Source: Pseudoalteromonas sp. A601 (GTDB taxonomy: Bacteria > Pseudomonadota > Gammaproteobacteria > Enterobacterales > Alteromonadaceae). Taken from it: a stretch of 64,000 nt of DNA. This document shows positions 52,601 to 62,177 of the stretch, piece by piece. Both the position numbers and the translations under genes were made by a program. Location: positions 1 to 64,000 of the forward strand of contig NZ_MXQF01000019.1 of assembly GCF_002165575.1 (NCBI RefSeq), in the 5' to 3' direction. Numbering within the stretch: position 1 is the first letter of the stretch; every line of letters begins with the position of its first letter. Under the pieces are notes generated by a model, which was not told the DNA's origin, did not search any database, and saw only the letters and a list, made by a program, of their open reading frames with translations.

Positions 52601-55600
52601 AAATAACCGCAGTACGCATAAATAACTTAGCCTCAATTGTTGATGCTGAAATAGACTTTACAAAAGCACCTTTAAAAGACGCAGGCTTGTTTGCCATAAC
52701 GGGCGACACAGGCGCCGGCAAGAGTACAATTTTAGATGCAATTTGTTTAGCGCTTTACACTAAAACAGCTAGGTTGAGAGGCGACAAAGGAAATTTAATC
52801 GATTTTAATGGCGACAGTATAAAACTAAATGACCCACGTAATTTATTGCGCAGAGGTAAATGGCAAGGTTTTGCTGAAGTTGACTTTATTGGCCAAGATA
52901 AACAGGCTTATCGCGCACGATATGCCATTCAGCGAGCACATAAAAAAATAACAGGTAAATTAAAAACCGCTGAACACAGTTTATACACTTTACCGGATGA
53001 AGCTTTAATTGCAGATAAAAGCCAAGCAATAAAAGAAGTAGAAAGAAAAATAGGGCTGAGCTTTGAGCAGTTCTCGCGTGCCGTATTATTAGCTCAACAT
53101 GAGTTTGCCGCCTTTTTAAAAGCCACCGGCGATGAACGTGCCCAGCTACTAGAGTGCTTGACAGGGACTGATAAATTTAGCCTTATCGGTAAGCGTATAT
53201 TTGAGCGCCATAAAGAACAAAAAGATAAACTAGAGTTATTAAAAGCCAGCCTTGCCAGCTATACATTGCTCAGTGACGAAGCGTTGGCGGATAAAACCAC
53301 GCAATTGGCAGAGATACATCAACAAATAGAGCAAAATAAAAAAGACCTTACTTTAGTTGAGCAAGGCGTTAATTGGTTTAAACAGGCGAATACCTTAGCG
53401 CAAAACTTACAGCAAGCAGTGCAACAACAAAAACAGGCCAGAGATGCAGTTAGCGCCATTGCACAGCAGAGCGAACAAGCAAAACAAGCGCAAAGCGCGT
53501 TAGAGATCAAAGACAACCGCACCCGAGTTGCTAATATAACCAGCCAAAATGATGACTTGGAAAATAAAATTCGTGATTTAAACAGTACCGATCACACTGC
53601 GATTATAATTGACCTAAACCAGGCGCTACAAAAACATAGTGACGCTCTACACAACGCTAAGCAAAACAAGCAAACAGCTGAGCCAGTCATTGCTAAAGCC
53701 CGCGAGCTCGATAATCAAATAGCTATGTTTAGCCAAAGTAAAACGAGTACCAGCCAACAAATAACCAAAGAACAAAGCCAATTAACTGATACACAGCAGC
53801 AGCTAAAACAGAGCCAAACCAGTTATAATGATGCTGAAAAGCTTAAAAAAGAACTGCAGAGCTGGTTAACTCAGCATCACCAGCTAAAACCACTAGCCAG
53901 TGACTGGACATATTACCAACACAATTTTAAACAGTTTATAAGCATTACCCAGCAATTAAATACTGGCAAAGAGCAACAGAGAAAAATAGCTGCAGAACTG
54001 GCAAATTATACTGAGCAACTCGCAGTACAAACGGCCAAAGTAGCAGATAGCCAGCAGTTACTGCAAAATGAGCACTCCACATTAACTCAACTCAATACGC
54101 AGCAAGACCAATTGAATGAGGCACACTGTGACGCGCAAATTAAAAATATTGATTATTTAAGAGAACAACGTGGGCACTACAAGCAATTTAATATTGAAAT
54201 CAAACACAGTGCTCAGCAGCAAAGCGATACCGCAATAAAGCTCAAAGAAAGCGAGCAGAGCGAAGCGGCTCTAAAGCAGCAATTGCTCAATTCACAGCAA
54301 ACATTAAAACACACTGAAGATGCCCTTAATAAAGCACGACTTCGCGCAAGTGAAAGTGTAGAGCACTTACGTAGCCAACTTGCACCCAACGAGCCCTGTC
54401 TTGTTTGTGGCGCCACAGAGCACCCTTTTGCTGCTGATCAAAATCCTCAGTTCACTAGTTTAATAGCCGACTTTGAAAGCGATTATACAAATGCAAAACA
54501 ACATTATGAATTAATACAAACACAACTTCATGAACAGCAAACCCAGCACGCTGTTTTAGCCTCTAAGCACGCGCAGCTGGGGCAAGCTATAGACAATGCC
54601 AAAGCTAAACAGCAAGAAATAAAAAACACCATGCAAGGTATGCGCAGTGAGCTTAATGACTTAACGAGTGAGCAATTAGACACTCGTTACCAGCAATTAA
54701 GTGAGCAAAAAGCCCAAAGTTTTGAGCTGCAAAAACAACAGCGCACTATGCAAGAAAAGCTAAAGCAGTTGCAAAATATACTTCAAACAGAGCAAGAAAC
54801 CGAACAACAGATACGCAGCAAACATGCTGATTTAACCTATCAACATGGTCAGCTTGGTCACAAACACAGTGAGCTAAGTGAACAATTAACTGAGCTGACA
54901 GCAAGCTTAAACACGCAATTTGCTGACACTGAATTTTGGCAACAACTGCAAAACCAATCCCTCGATCTCACTGATTTAAATCAGCAGGTTGAGCATTACC
55001 AACAAACCCAACAGCAGCTTGAGCAAAATCAGAAACACCTTGAGAGCACAGAACAAAAAATACAACACCTTACGCCGCTTATTAGTCATTCTCAAAGCAC
55101 GTTAGCAGCCTTAAATGATGAGTTAACTAAACTAGAACAACAACACAATAGCGTGCAATCAGAGCGCCTTGAACTATTTAATAATCAACAAATAAGCGCA
55201 GATCAATACCAAGCAAACCTGACCGCGCAACTCGAACAATGCCAAGCACACCTTACCCAAAGCCAGCAAGCTCATGATAACGCCGTTAAGCAACGTGATG
55301 AACAAGCAATAACAGTTAAAAATTACCAGCAACGCCTACTTGAGAATAACCAAGAGCAAACGAAACTAGATGAGCGGTATAAGCTGTGGTTTGCTGATTT
55401 TAAACGTCAATATAATGAGGCAACTGAAGAACAGATCACATTTTTACTAACTATAAGTAACGATGAAATCAAAGCTCAGTTAAAACAACATGAACAATTA
55501 ACCCAAGCCTTAGTAGATGCAAATGCTGTGCTAAAACAGCAACAAAATACCAACACACAACATCAAAATAGCAATAAACCAGCACAAACAGAGCAGGCAC

Positions 55601-56247
55601 TATTAACGCAATTAACTGACCTCACACAAGCACAAACTGCACTGCATAAAACCCAGCTTGAAACAAATACCGTGCTTGAGCAACACCATCAAAACGCTAA
55701 AGCATTGCACACTAAACAAAACGAGCTTAATACGTTACAAAAACAACTCGAACAATGGCATCTATTGAATAAGGTAATCGGAGATAAAGAAGGTAAAAAA
55801 ATGCGCAACTTAGCGCAAATACAAACCTTAAAAATACTGCTGCATTACGCTAATAGCCACTTAACCACGCTCAATAAACGCTACGAACTAATATCGATAT
55901 CTCAGACACTTGATATTGCAATTATCGACCGTGATATGGCCGATGAACAACGCTCTGTTAATACGCTCTCTGGAGGAGAGTCATTTTTAGTATCGCTTGC
56001 TTTAGCATTAGGCCTAGCATCATTGTCATCAAACAAAGTTAGTATTAACTCTTTGTTTATTGATGAAGGGTTTGGTACGTTAGACAGTGAAACACTCAGT
56101 ATTGCGATGGATGCACTAGATTCATTACAAGCACAAGGGCGAAAAGTGGGCGTAATATCCCATGTATCGCAAATGACTGAACGCGTTGCAAACCAGGTTC
56201 ATGTAGCAAAAAAACCTGGCGGGTATTCAACTATTTCTATAATTTAA
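52597..56247 (+). CDS. sbcC: Exonuclease subunit SbcC
   Basis: 1216 residues, slightly long for SbcC. Walker A GDTGAGKS is at 36-43; a Gln-rich coiled coil spans most of 220-1090; the zinc hook CLVC is at 601-604; the signature LSGGES starts at 1124 and Walker B 'LFIDEGFGTLD' follows. It is the ATP-driven SMC-like partner of SbcD. This window is rich in inverted repeats, the type of substrate the enzyme attacks. A methyltransferase gene begins 12 bp downstream. Confidence 0.96.
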   Translation: MKITAVRINNLASIVDAEIDFTKAPLKDAGLFAITGDTGAGKSTILDAICLALYTKTARLRGDKGNLIDFNGDSIKLNDPRNLLRRGKWQGFAEVDFIGQDKQAYRARYAIQRAHKKITGKLKTAEHSLYTLPDEALIADKSQAIKEVERKIGLSFEQFSRAVLLAQHEFAAFLKATGDERAQLLECLTGTDKFSLIGKRIFERHKEQKDKLELLKASLASYTLLSDEALADKTTQLAEIHQQIEQNKKDLTLVEQGVNWFKQANTLAQNLQQAVQQQKQARDAVSAIAQQSEQAKQAQSALEIKDNRTRVANITSQNDDLENKIRDLNSTDHTAIIIDLNQALQKHSDALHNAKQNKQTAEPVIAKARELDNQIAMFSQSKTSTSQQITKEQSQLTDTQQQLKQSQTSYNDAEKLKKELQSWLTQHHQLKPLASDWTYYQHNFKQFISITQQLNTGKEQQRKIAAELANYTEQLAVQTAKVADSQQLLQNEHSTLTQLNTQQDQLNEAHCDAQIKNIDYLREQRGHYKQFNIEIKHSAQQQSDTAIKLKESEQSEAALKQQLLNSQQTLKHTEDALNKARLRASESVEHLRSQLAPNEPCLVCGATEHPFAADQNPQFTSLIADFESDYTNAKQHYELIQTQLHEQQTQHAVLASKHAQLGQAIDNAKAKQQEIKNTMQGMRSELNDLTSEQLDTRYQQLSEQKAQSFELQKQQRTMQEKLKQLQNILQTEQETEQQIRSKHADLTYQHGQLGHKHSELSEQLTELTASLNTQFADTEFWQQLQNQSLDLTDLNQQVEHYQQTQQQLEQNQKHLESTEQKIQHLTPLISHSQSTLAALNDELTKLEQQHNSVQSERLELFNNQQISADQYQANLTAQLEQCQAHLTQSQQAHDNAVKQRDEQAITVKNYQQRLLENNQEQTKLDERYKLWFADFKRQYNEATEEQITFLLTISNDEIKAQLKQHEQLTQALVDANAVLKQQQNTNTQHQNSNKPAQTEQALLTQLTDLTQAQTALHKTQLETNTVLEQHHQNAKALHTKQNELNTLQKQLEQWHLLNKVIGDKEGKKMRNLAQIQTLKILLHYANSHLTTLNKRYELISISQTLDIAIIDRDMADEQRSVNTLSGGESFLVSLALALGLASLSSNKVSINSLFIDEGFGTLDSETLSIAMDALDSLQAQGRKVGVISHVSQMTERVANQVHVAKKPGGYSTISII

Positions 56248-56259
56248 AGGAACTAGACT

Positions 56260-56925
56260 ATGCCAACATTTACACAAGAAGAAGCCAGTGAATACGATTC
56301 TCGTATCACTCGGTTAATTCCTGGTTATGATTTACTGCACAGCACAACAGCCGCGCAGTTAAGTGCAACTTTGGGCGATAACGCACATATTTTAGTGGTA
56401 GGTTCAGGCACAGGTAAAGAGATTGCTGAGCTTGCTAAAATCAATTCAACATGGCGTTTTACTGCGCAAGATATTTCAACCGATATGCTGAATATTGGTC
56501 AACAGCGGTTTTCTGATTTAGGTATTAGTGAAAGAGTAAATGTACACGCTGGGGATATTACTGAGTTAAATGAGGCTGTGGATGCTGCATTGTGCCTGTT
56601 TGTAATGCATTTCTTACCAGATAATGGCGATAAAAAAGACATGTTCAAGGCGATAGCTAAACAATTAAAGCCGCAAAGTAGCCTATATTTAGCTGACTTA
56701 ATGCGCCCAGAAACCAGTTTTGAGCGTGATGCACAATTTAGCTTATGTCAACAACTGGGCTTAACAGACATCGGGGTAGAGCGTATCAAGCATAACTTTG
56801 AACACGAGTTTTATCCGCTTGATAGAATCCGCTTGGCTGATTTGCTCGATGAAACTCGCTTTAGTGTTGGGAAGCTGTATTTTAAAGCACTTGGGTTTAG
56901 TGGTTATGTAACACATAAGCGTTAA
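56260..56925 (+). CDS. SAM-dependent methyltransferase, class I
   Basis: 221 residues. The SAM-binding motif is 'ILVVGSGTGKEIAEL', followed by the acidic loop 'FTAQDISTDML' and 'HAGDITEL'. 'LFVMHFLPDNGDKKDMFKAIAKQLKPQSSLYLADL' is typical of small-molecule methyltransferases. The substrate is not determinable. It starts 12 bp after sbcC with AAAGGA, so it may be the third gene of that operon. Confidence 0.85.
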   Translation: MPTFTQEEASEYDSRITRLIPGYDLLHSTTAAQLSATLGDNAHILVVGSGTGKEIAELAKINSTWRFTAQDISTDMLNIGQQRFSDLGISERVNVHAGDITELNEAVDAALCLFVMHFLPDNGDKKDMFKAIAKQLKPQSSLYLADLMRPETSFERDAQFSLCQQLGLTDIGVERIKHNFEHEFYPLDRIRLADLLDETRFSVGKLYFKALGFSGYVTHKR

Positions 56926-57016
56926 TCAATATAGAAAGTCGCTTATTGCATTATCAATTACTCTTATTAAGTCTGCATTAAAGCATTTTTAAAACCATTT
57001 ACCCAACTAGAGGGCG

Positions 57017-57184
57017 ATGGTTTTAACATCCCTCACAAACATTAAAGATTTTAGTTTTTCATTCCATTTGTCCTTCGTTTGTCCACTACCTGCAGCCTTC
57101 GCTGATACCTTTACCAGCTTAATCCACTGGCTTGAAAACTACACCGGCTACTTGCAACAGGTGCCGATAAACAAATATCCGTGA
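57017..57184 (+). other. Possible small ORF, 55 residues
   Basis: ATG at 57017 after AGAGGG opens a frame ending at TGA 57182-57184, with 'PLPAAFADTFTSLIHWLENY' inside. It is not recognised and may be the decayed end of a gene. The first bases form an inverted repeat (AAAACCAT with ATGGTTTT) that could be a terminator for the methyltransferase gene. Confidence 0.25.
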
Positions 57185-57360
57185 TAACGACTTCGACAAT
57201 TAAGGTCTTTTCATCGGGTGGTGTCACTAATTGATAATTATGTTTAAAATGTTAAGGCAAAGCCTAACCCACCGTTCCTTCATTGTTTACAGCTCACTAA
57301 ACAACCCAACAGCAATCTTCTGTCTTTGAGATCACTATACAACTGGTACTAAATGGAGCA

Positions 57361-57498
57361 ATGTTACGAGCTCAAACAAATCCATTACTTAGTAAAAGAG
57401 CCATTATAATAATAGCTGTAGGGGGCATTATTGATTGCCTTATTGCAAGTGTACTTTTGCTGGCAACAAACCAAGTTTACACAAATGAAATATATTGA
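57361..57498 (+). other. Possible small membrane protein, 45 residues
   Basis: ATG at 57361, with GGAG two bases before it, reads a 45-residue peptide with one hydrophobic helix (IIIIAVGGIIDCLIASVLLL). The spacing of the ribosome-binding site is poor. It converges on the gene ending at 57571. The rest of the gap 56926-57570 shows nothing else. Confidence 0.3.
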
Positions 57499-57570
57499 GA
57501 ATTGAGGTTAAAACGATGAAGCCTTGCTGGTTCAGCCAAACTAACAGCCTAACCAGCGTATCTACTTTGA

Positions 57571-59064
57571 TTACTGATCATCCGTTTTTAATTGTTTAGC
57601 CCGCTCTTCTGCGGCTATTAACTGTGCTGATTTTGGTGCTTTCTTTTTGGGTTCTATCTTTGGTTTTTCTGTCGAATTAGGATCCCAAGTTGGATCTAAA
57701 GATAAATTAGAAAATGGGTTTTTAGATGCCCCTTGCTGTTGAGTGGAACTTGTATTATGTAACTCATCAGCTGCCTCTGAAATTTCTTTGTTATCCGTAT
57801 TTTTCTCGGCTTCTAATTCATTATTAAGTGCAGATAGCGCTTTGACAATTTCATTTTCATCATCGGCTAGTTTTTCTGCTGACTCGGCAGGCTGGGTTTC
57901 ATTAGGCTCAGATTGTGATACTGAGAGCTCGTCTGCTTGAGTCGTTGACGGCTCACTGCTGCGGTTTAGTGACGATTTATCTGATTCACTTTCAGCTTCT
58001 AACTGAACTTTAATATCAATCTCTAACTTTGTGCTGTCTACTTCACTTGGCCCAGTCGGATTTTGTATTAAACAAAGCTCATCCGCATCCGTAGGCTCTT
58101 TATGTGTTACATAGGCCTCAACCTGTGGTTTTTGACCAGGTAAAGGCGCGTTGGGGTCGAAAGTACGTACTTCAGGCTCTTTAAAGTTATGCTCACTTTT
58201 GAAAGTAGGTTTAGCAAAGTCATTATTTATACTTTCCTGTGTTGCTTTAACAGTGTCAGTATCAGCAACATCCGTTCTTTTAGCTGCAACAGCAACCTCA
58301 TCATTTTGTAGATTTTGCTCAGGCACAGACGTTGGTTTTATAAGCGGTTTATCAACCTTTTTGTTAGGCTTTATTTCAGGTGGCGTAGCCTTTACCTCAG
58401 CACTACTTAGCTCATTCGTTTGCTTTCTCATACGCAACTTGTATAGCACCAAGCCCGCTATTAACAATACCAGAACAATAATTAAAAGAGGGGTCATTAA
58501 AGATGTTGACTCTTCTACAGGCACAACGGGTGGCGCCACAAACTTTTTCGCCGGTGCAGTGATTTTTTCCTCAGCTGCGACTGGCTCAATGCTGCCTTGT
58601 TGTAGCTGAGTATTAGCAGCAACTTGCGGCTGAGCAACCTCCTGATCAGGCAATTGAGCCGGCTCAGCAACTTCCTGTGTTATATCTAGTTTTTCAAGCT
58701 CTACAGGTTTATCAGTTTGTTTGCGTTTTAGCTCTTCATCTTGAGCGACAGTGTCAAGGGGGTTTACAGTGTTTGTTAGTGACTCAATATTGAGTGCCGA
58801 TTCTGTTTGAATATTTTCAGACTCGTTACTGAGAGTTTTTTCAGGCTGATTTAATAGCTGCTGTGTGTTTTTTCCCACAGGTGGATTACTGCAATTTTTG
58901 TCAAAATCACGTTTCGCATTACGATAACTACGACTACTTTTGTCGTCACTGTATTGCTGCATTTGTTGTTTATACAAAATACACATAGCTTCACTGTATT
59001 TTGCAGCGCTACTAAAACTACAAATACAAAGAGCGAATAAAAAAAGTCGAGTAACTAAAGCCAT
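57571..59064 (-). CDS. Membrane protein with long acidic disordered tail
   Basis: 497 residues, not recognised. A signal peptide lies at about 1-20 ('LFLFALCICSFSSA'), followed by a short Cys-containing domain (C28 and C58, with 'YRNAKRDFDKNC'), then a Gln/Glu/Pro-rich periplasmic linker, a single transmembrane helix at 190-208 ('TPLLIIVLVLLIAGLVLYK') and a 290-residue acidic, Ser/Glu-rich cytoplasmic region that is probably unstructured. This layout resembles cell-pole or secretion scaffolds such as FimV but lacks LysM or TPR signals. It lies 62 bp downstream of dgt on the same strand. Confidence 0.65.
   Translation of the reverse strand: MALVTRLFLFALCICSFSSAAKYSEAMCILYKQQMQQYSDDKSSRSYRNAKRDFDKNCSNPPVGKNTQQLLNQPEKTLSNESENIQTESALNIESLTNTVNPLDTVAQDEELKRKQTDKPVELEKLDITQEVAEPAQLPDQEVAQPQVAANTQLQQGSIEPVAAEEKITAPAKKFVAPPVVPVEESTSLMTPLLIIVLVLLIAGLVLYKLRMRKQTNELSSAEVKATPPEIKPNKKVDKPLIKPTSVPEQNLQNDEVAVAAKRTDVADTDTVKATQESINNDFAKPTFKSEHNFKEPEVRTFDPNAPLPGQKPQVEAYVTHKEPTDADELCLIQNPTGPSEVDSTKLEIDIKVQLEAESESDKSSLNRSSEPSTTQADELSVSQSEPNETQPAESAEKLADDENEIVKALSALNNELEAEKNTDNKEISEAADELHNTSSTQQQGASKNPFSNLSLDPTWDPNSTEKPKIEPKKKAPKSAQLIAAEERAKQLKTDDQ
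58752..58768. repeat. 17-bp palindromic motif, imperfect site
   Basis: TGTCAAGGGGGTTTACA, inside the acidic membrane-protein gene; it differs from the site at 50582 by one base. Confidence 0.55.
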
Positions 59065-59126
59065 TATTAATTTACATCACAGATATAACACAGTGACTTT
59101 AGTGTAATATCACTATGAAAATTAAT

Positions 59127-60590
59127 CTACTCAATCACCATTAACGAGCGGTATTCGTCATAAGCAAATTGATCTGTCATGCCGCTAATGTAATCTTGAA
59201 TTAATCGGCAACGAAAATAAAACTCATAGGCTGAATAATGATCTGGCTCGCCAGTTAAATTATCAATGGCTTTTTGGTAACTGTTTAAATGTTTTTTAGA
59301 TAGTTTTTTAATTAACCTTGATTCAATTAAAAACTGCGGATCACCTTTTATCACTCGTTTAAATGCATCACTATTGAGCGCTAATAATGGTTTGTAACAA
59401 TCAAGCAATCCTGTAATTATACGATAGCCTTGCAGCTCTAGTTTCCCTACTTCTTGATGACAAAATACATGCTCTAAGGCGACCTGCTTTAAAGTTTTAG
59501 TTACTGCGTGCAGATAGCTGTTATCTTCTAGTAACGCCTGATTAAAATCACCATGATAAATTGTATCAATATGTTCAATAAAGCGTTTAGCCGCATGATT
59601 CACAAGAGGATGCATTAGCGAAACTCTTAAATAAATAAAAAATTCACTATTAAAGTTATAAGGCTGCTCACTTGCTTTGCTATAAGCATAATCAATGGCT
59701 TTTTCTGCAAAGTTTAAGTGTTCAGTATCATCAATTGTTAAATTTATTAGCGTGCGTTTGTATTGCTGTTTTAATTTTTCGCATAACGATTCCACACTTA
59801 TAATATCTTTTTCAACAGCGTCTTCTATATCAGCTAAACAATAGGAAATGTCATCAGCAGCCTCCATGATATAACTGGCTGGATGACGGCAATATTGATT
59901 GATCTCAAGTTCATTTTGTAAGGCTTCAATAAATGGTTTTTCACTAAAGTAATACCCAACCTTTTTCATTAAATAGTGTTTATCTTTTGGGGTATCACAC
60001 ATTGCCATACTTGCAGGGCGCGTATATTTTAAAATTCCAGCCGTTTGGCTATAGGTTAAATTAAGTGACAATAATGAATGAACGATTCTGATCCCTTGGG
60101 CATTCCCTTCAAAGTTTTGAATATCATCGCGTAAATGCTTAAAAATAACGCTAATTCCAGTATTGGGAGTTTTGCAACGTTCTGGAGTAATACTATCAAG
60201 GTGAGTTTGAAACCATTGGTTAATTGCTGCTTCACCAAAGTGCCCGAACGGTGGGTTGCCTATATCGTGCATCAAACAGGCCATTTCAACCAGGCTTTCA
60301 AGTGGCCGTTCTAAATCGATTAGCCCAAACTCTCGTTGCTGTTGCTGCGTTAAATAATGAAATATACGCTGTACAATAAACCGACCAACTTGTTGCACTT
60401 CAAGAGAGTGAGTGAGTCTTGAACGCACAGCTGCATTGCGTTCTAACGGAAATACTTGGGTTTTTTGTTGTAATCGACGGATTGCCGCGCTATTAATTAT
60501 TCGGCCTCGATCGCTTTCCAGCGCCGTGTGTAAATTAGCAGTCGAGCGCAGCTCACGTGCAGGCGTTATTTTTTTTCGAAAGTCGATCAT
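59127..60590 (-). CDS. dgt: dGTP triphosphohydrolase
   Basis: 487 residues, E. coli-type length. 'RRLQQKTQVFPLERNAAVRSRLTHSLEVQQVGR' leads to the HD motif H108-D109 in 'MHDIGNPPFGHFGE'; H61 and a later Asp in 'ADDISYCLADIEDA' complete the metal site. It hydrolyses dGTP to deoxyguanosine and triphosphate, controlling dNTP pools and resisting phage. AAAGGAA precedes the ATG. Deoxyguanosine released could enter the DeoD route, though the genes are far apart. Confidence 0.95.
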   Translation of the reverse strand: MIDFRKKITPARELRSTANLHTALESDRGRIINSAAIRRLQQKTQVFPLERNAAVRSRLTHSLEVQQVGRFIVQRIFHYLTQQQQREFGLIDLERPLESLVEMACLMHDIGNPPFGHFGEAAINQWFQTHLDSITPERCKTPNTGISVIFKHLRDDIQNFEGNAQGIRIVHSLLSLNLTYSQTAGILKYTRPASMAMCDTPKDKHYLMKKVGYYFSEKPFIEALQNELEINQYCRHPASYIMEAADDISYCLADIEDAVEKDIISVESLCEKLKQQYKRTLINLTIDDTEHLNFAEKAIDYAYSKASEQPYNFNSEFFIYLRVSLMHPLVNHAAKRFIEHIDTIYHGDFNQALLEDNSYLHAVTKTLKQVALEHVFCHQEVGKLELQGYRIITGLLDCYKPLLALNSDAFKRVIKGDPQFLIESRLIKKLSKKHLNSYQKAIDNLTGEPDHYSAYEFYFRCRLIQDYISGMTDQFAYDEYRSLMVIE

Positions 60591-60758
60591 AGCAGTTCCT
60601 TTTTTTACATAGTTTTAATCTAACAGCTTGTATCATAAATTAAAATATTTGAATTTATTTGAGTTATTACTTTAATCTTACCCACTCGTTAATATATTAT
60701 TCATTTTGATTACTTTTCTATTCATATAAGGACAGCCTTTTTACGGCTTTATACATGC

Positions 60759-62168
60759 ATGACGCAAAAAACTCTCTTTAGGCAGTGCCTTTTAATACAC
60801 ACACTCATTAGTTGTGTGCTTTTGACGGCTTGTCAGAGCACGCCCTCAGAGCAAGCTCAGCCCCTCACAACAACTGAAGTTAAAGCATTAGAAGCCCGTG
60901 CTAAAGTATTGGCTGCTAGAGGGTTTTATGAAACCAGTATTGGCAACATAAATTACACAGGGCAACGCCAGTGCAATAACTTTCAATTACAAAGCCATCG
61001 TGGTTCTATCAGGTATCCAGAAAACTCGATTAACGCTGTGCTTGATGCAATAGACAATAATTTTGACGTGATTGAAATAGATGTTCGTGTAACGCGTGAT
61101 AAAGTATGGGTAGTTCATCATGATGCACGCACCGGGCGAGAGACAGGCACTACAGACAATAAACAACGCAAAATAGAGTCTATTCGTTATGAAAAAGAGT
61201 GGGGGTATTTACGAGAGCGTGACCAAGAAACAGGAATGCTTACCGGCAACGTACCGCCATCATTTAATGCTTTAGCCTCTGCCTTTTCACATGCACGTAA
61301 GCCCGGACAAAGCATAAATATTGAAATAAAGTCTCGTGCTGGTATCGATAACTTAAAAATGCTCGATTACTTAGCCCACAAATATATTGGCACTGGCAAT
61401 TATTTTTTTAGTAGCTTAGAGATGCGTAATCTAATTCGAATGCGAGATATAAATCCAGATATTTACTTAGCGTATATTCAATCGCCCGCAAAAGCCTCAC
61501 TACAAAAACTAGCTGCGGACTTAAAAAGAGGGGCAGGAAGCGATCCTATTTATGAGCGTAATAAAGAACAGCTTGAAAGTATACAGGCATTTGGTAGCCG
61601 TCGGCATCGTGTTACTCGCTATGACAATCCCTTAAAGTTAGATAAACTTAAAAAGCAGCTCAAACGCAATTTTGGTTATGTACTGGATATACGCCACTAC
61701 AAACAATCAGCCACAGTGTTAAAACGTACTGCTCAACGCCAAGGGATCCCTCTAGCCACCTACTCCATCAATGGCCATGATTACCACGAAAAGAGTTTAT
61801 TAGCGCAACCTAAACAGCTTCGTCCAGATTCAGTCATTATTGATGACACTGTTTACGGGTTTTGTTCTGTATTTGAGTTGCCGCCTGTAAAGCCCATTTA
61901 CACCGATGATATTGACGCTAAATTAATTGCCAGCATGCCAATTGACCTAGATTTAGAGCGTTTAGATAATTTAGCAAGTTATGCTCGCAATCAGCTCTAT
62001 CCTGCGGTTGGTAATAAACTTAAGTCAACATCAACCCTGTCTTATACACCGAAGACAAAACAAGCAACACCTGCGCCAAATTTTGACATTGGTAATCGAG
62101 AAACAGACGAAGATTTTAGTTTAGAAACAGACCCTGTGATTGAACTAGAGCTTCGTAAAAAACAATAA
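60759..62168 (+). CDS. Glycerophosphodiester phosphodiesterase lipoprotein
   Basis: 469 residues. The lipobox 'LLTAC' with C25 marks a lipoprotein. GDPD residues are H80-R81 in QSHRG, E88, E106 and D108 in 'VIEIDVRVT', and H121 in 'WVVHHDA'. It cleaves glycerophosphodiesters from phospholipids to glycerol-3-phosphate. About 80 residues after the catalytic domain are variable and end in a charged tail. A 17-bp palindromic motif lies inside at 61886. The next gene starts 9 bp downstream. Confidence 0.9.
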   Translation: MTQKTLFRQCLLIHTLISCVLLTACQSTPSEQAQPLTTTEVKALEARAKVLAARGFYETSIGNINYTGQRQCNNFQLQSHRGSIRYPENSINAVLDAIDNNFDVIEIDVRVTRDKVWVVHHDARTGRETGTTDNKQRKIESIRYEKEWGYLRERDQETGMLTGNVPPSFNALASAFSHARKPGQSINIEIKSRAGIDNLKMLDYLAHKYIGTGNYFFSSLEMRNLIRMRDINPDIYLAYIQSPAKASLQKLAADLKRGAGSDPIYERNKEQLESIQAFGSRRHRVTRYDNPLKLDKLKKQLKRNFGYVLDIRHYKQSATVLKRTAQRQGIPLATYSINGHDYHEKSLLAQPKQLRPDSVIIDDTVYGFCSVFELPPVKPIYTDDIDAKLIASMPIDLDLERLDNLASYARNQLYPAVGNKLKSTSTLSYTPKTKQATPAPNFDIGNRETDEDFSLETDPVIELELRKKQ

Positions 62169-62177
62169 GCTTAAATA

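Noticed and set aside
58151-58609. 152-codon frame opposite the acidic membrane protein
   Set aside because: It is the reverse of a low-complexity Ser/Glu/Pro-rich gene, which often leaves long antisense frames.
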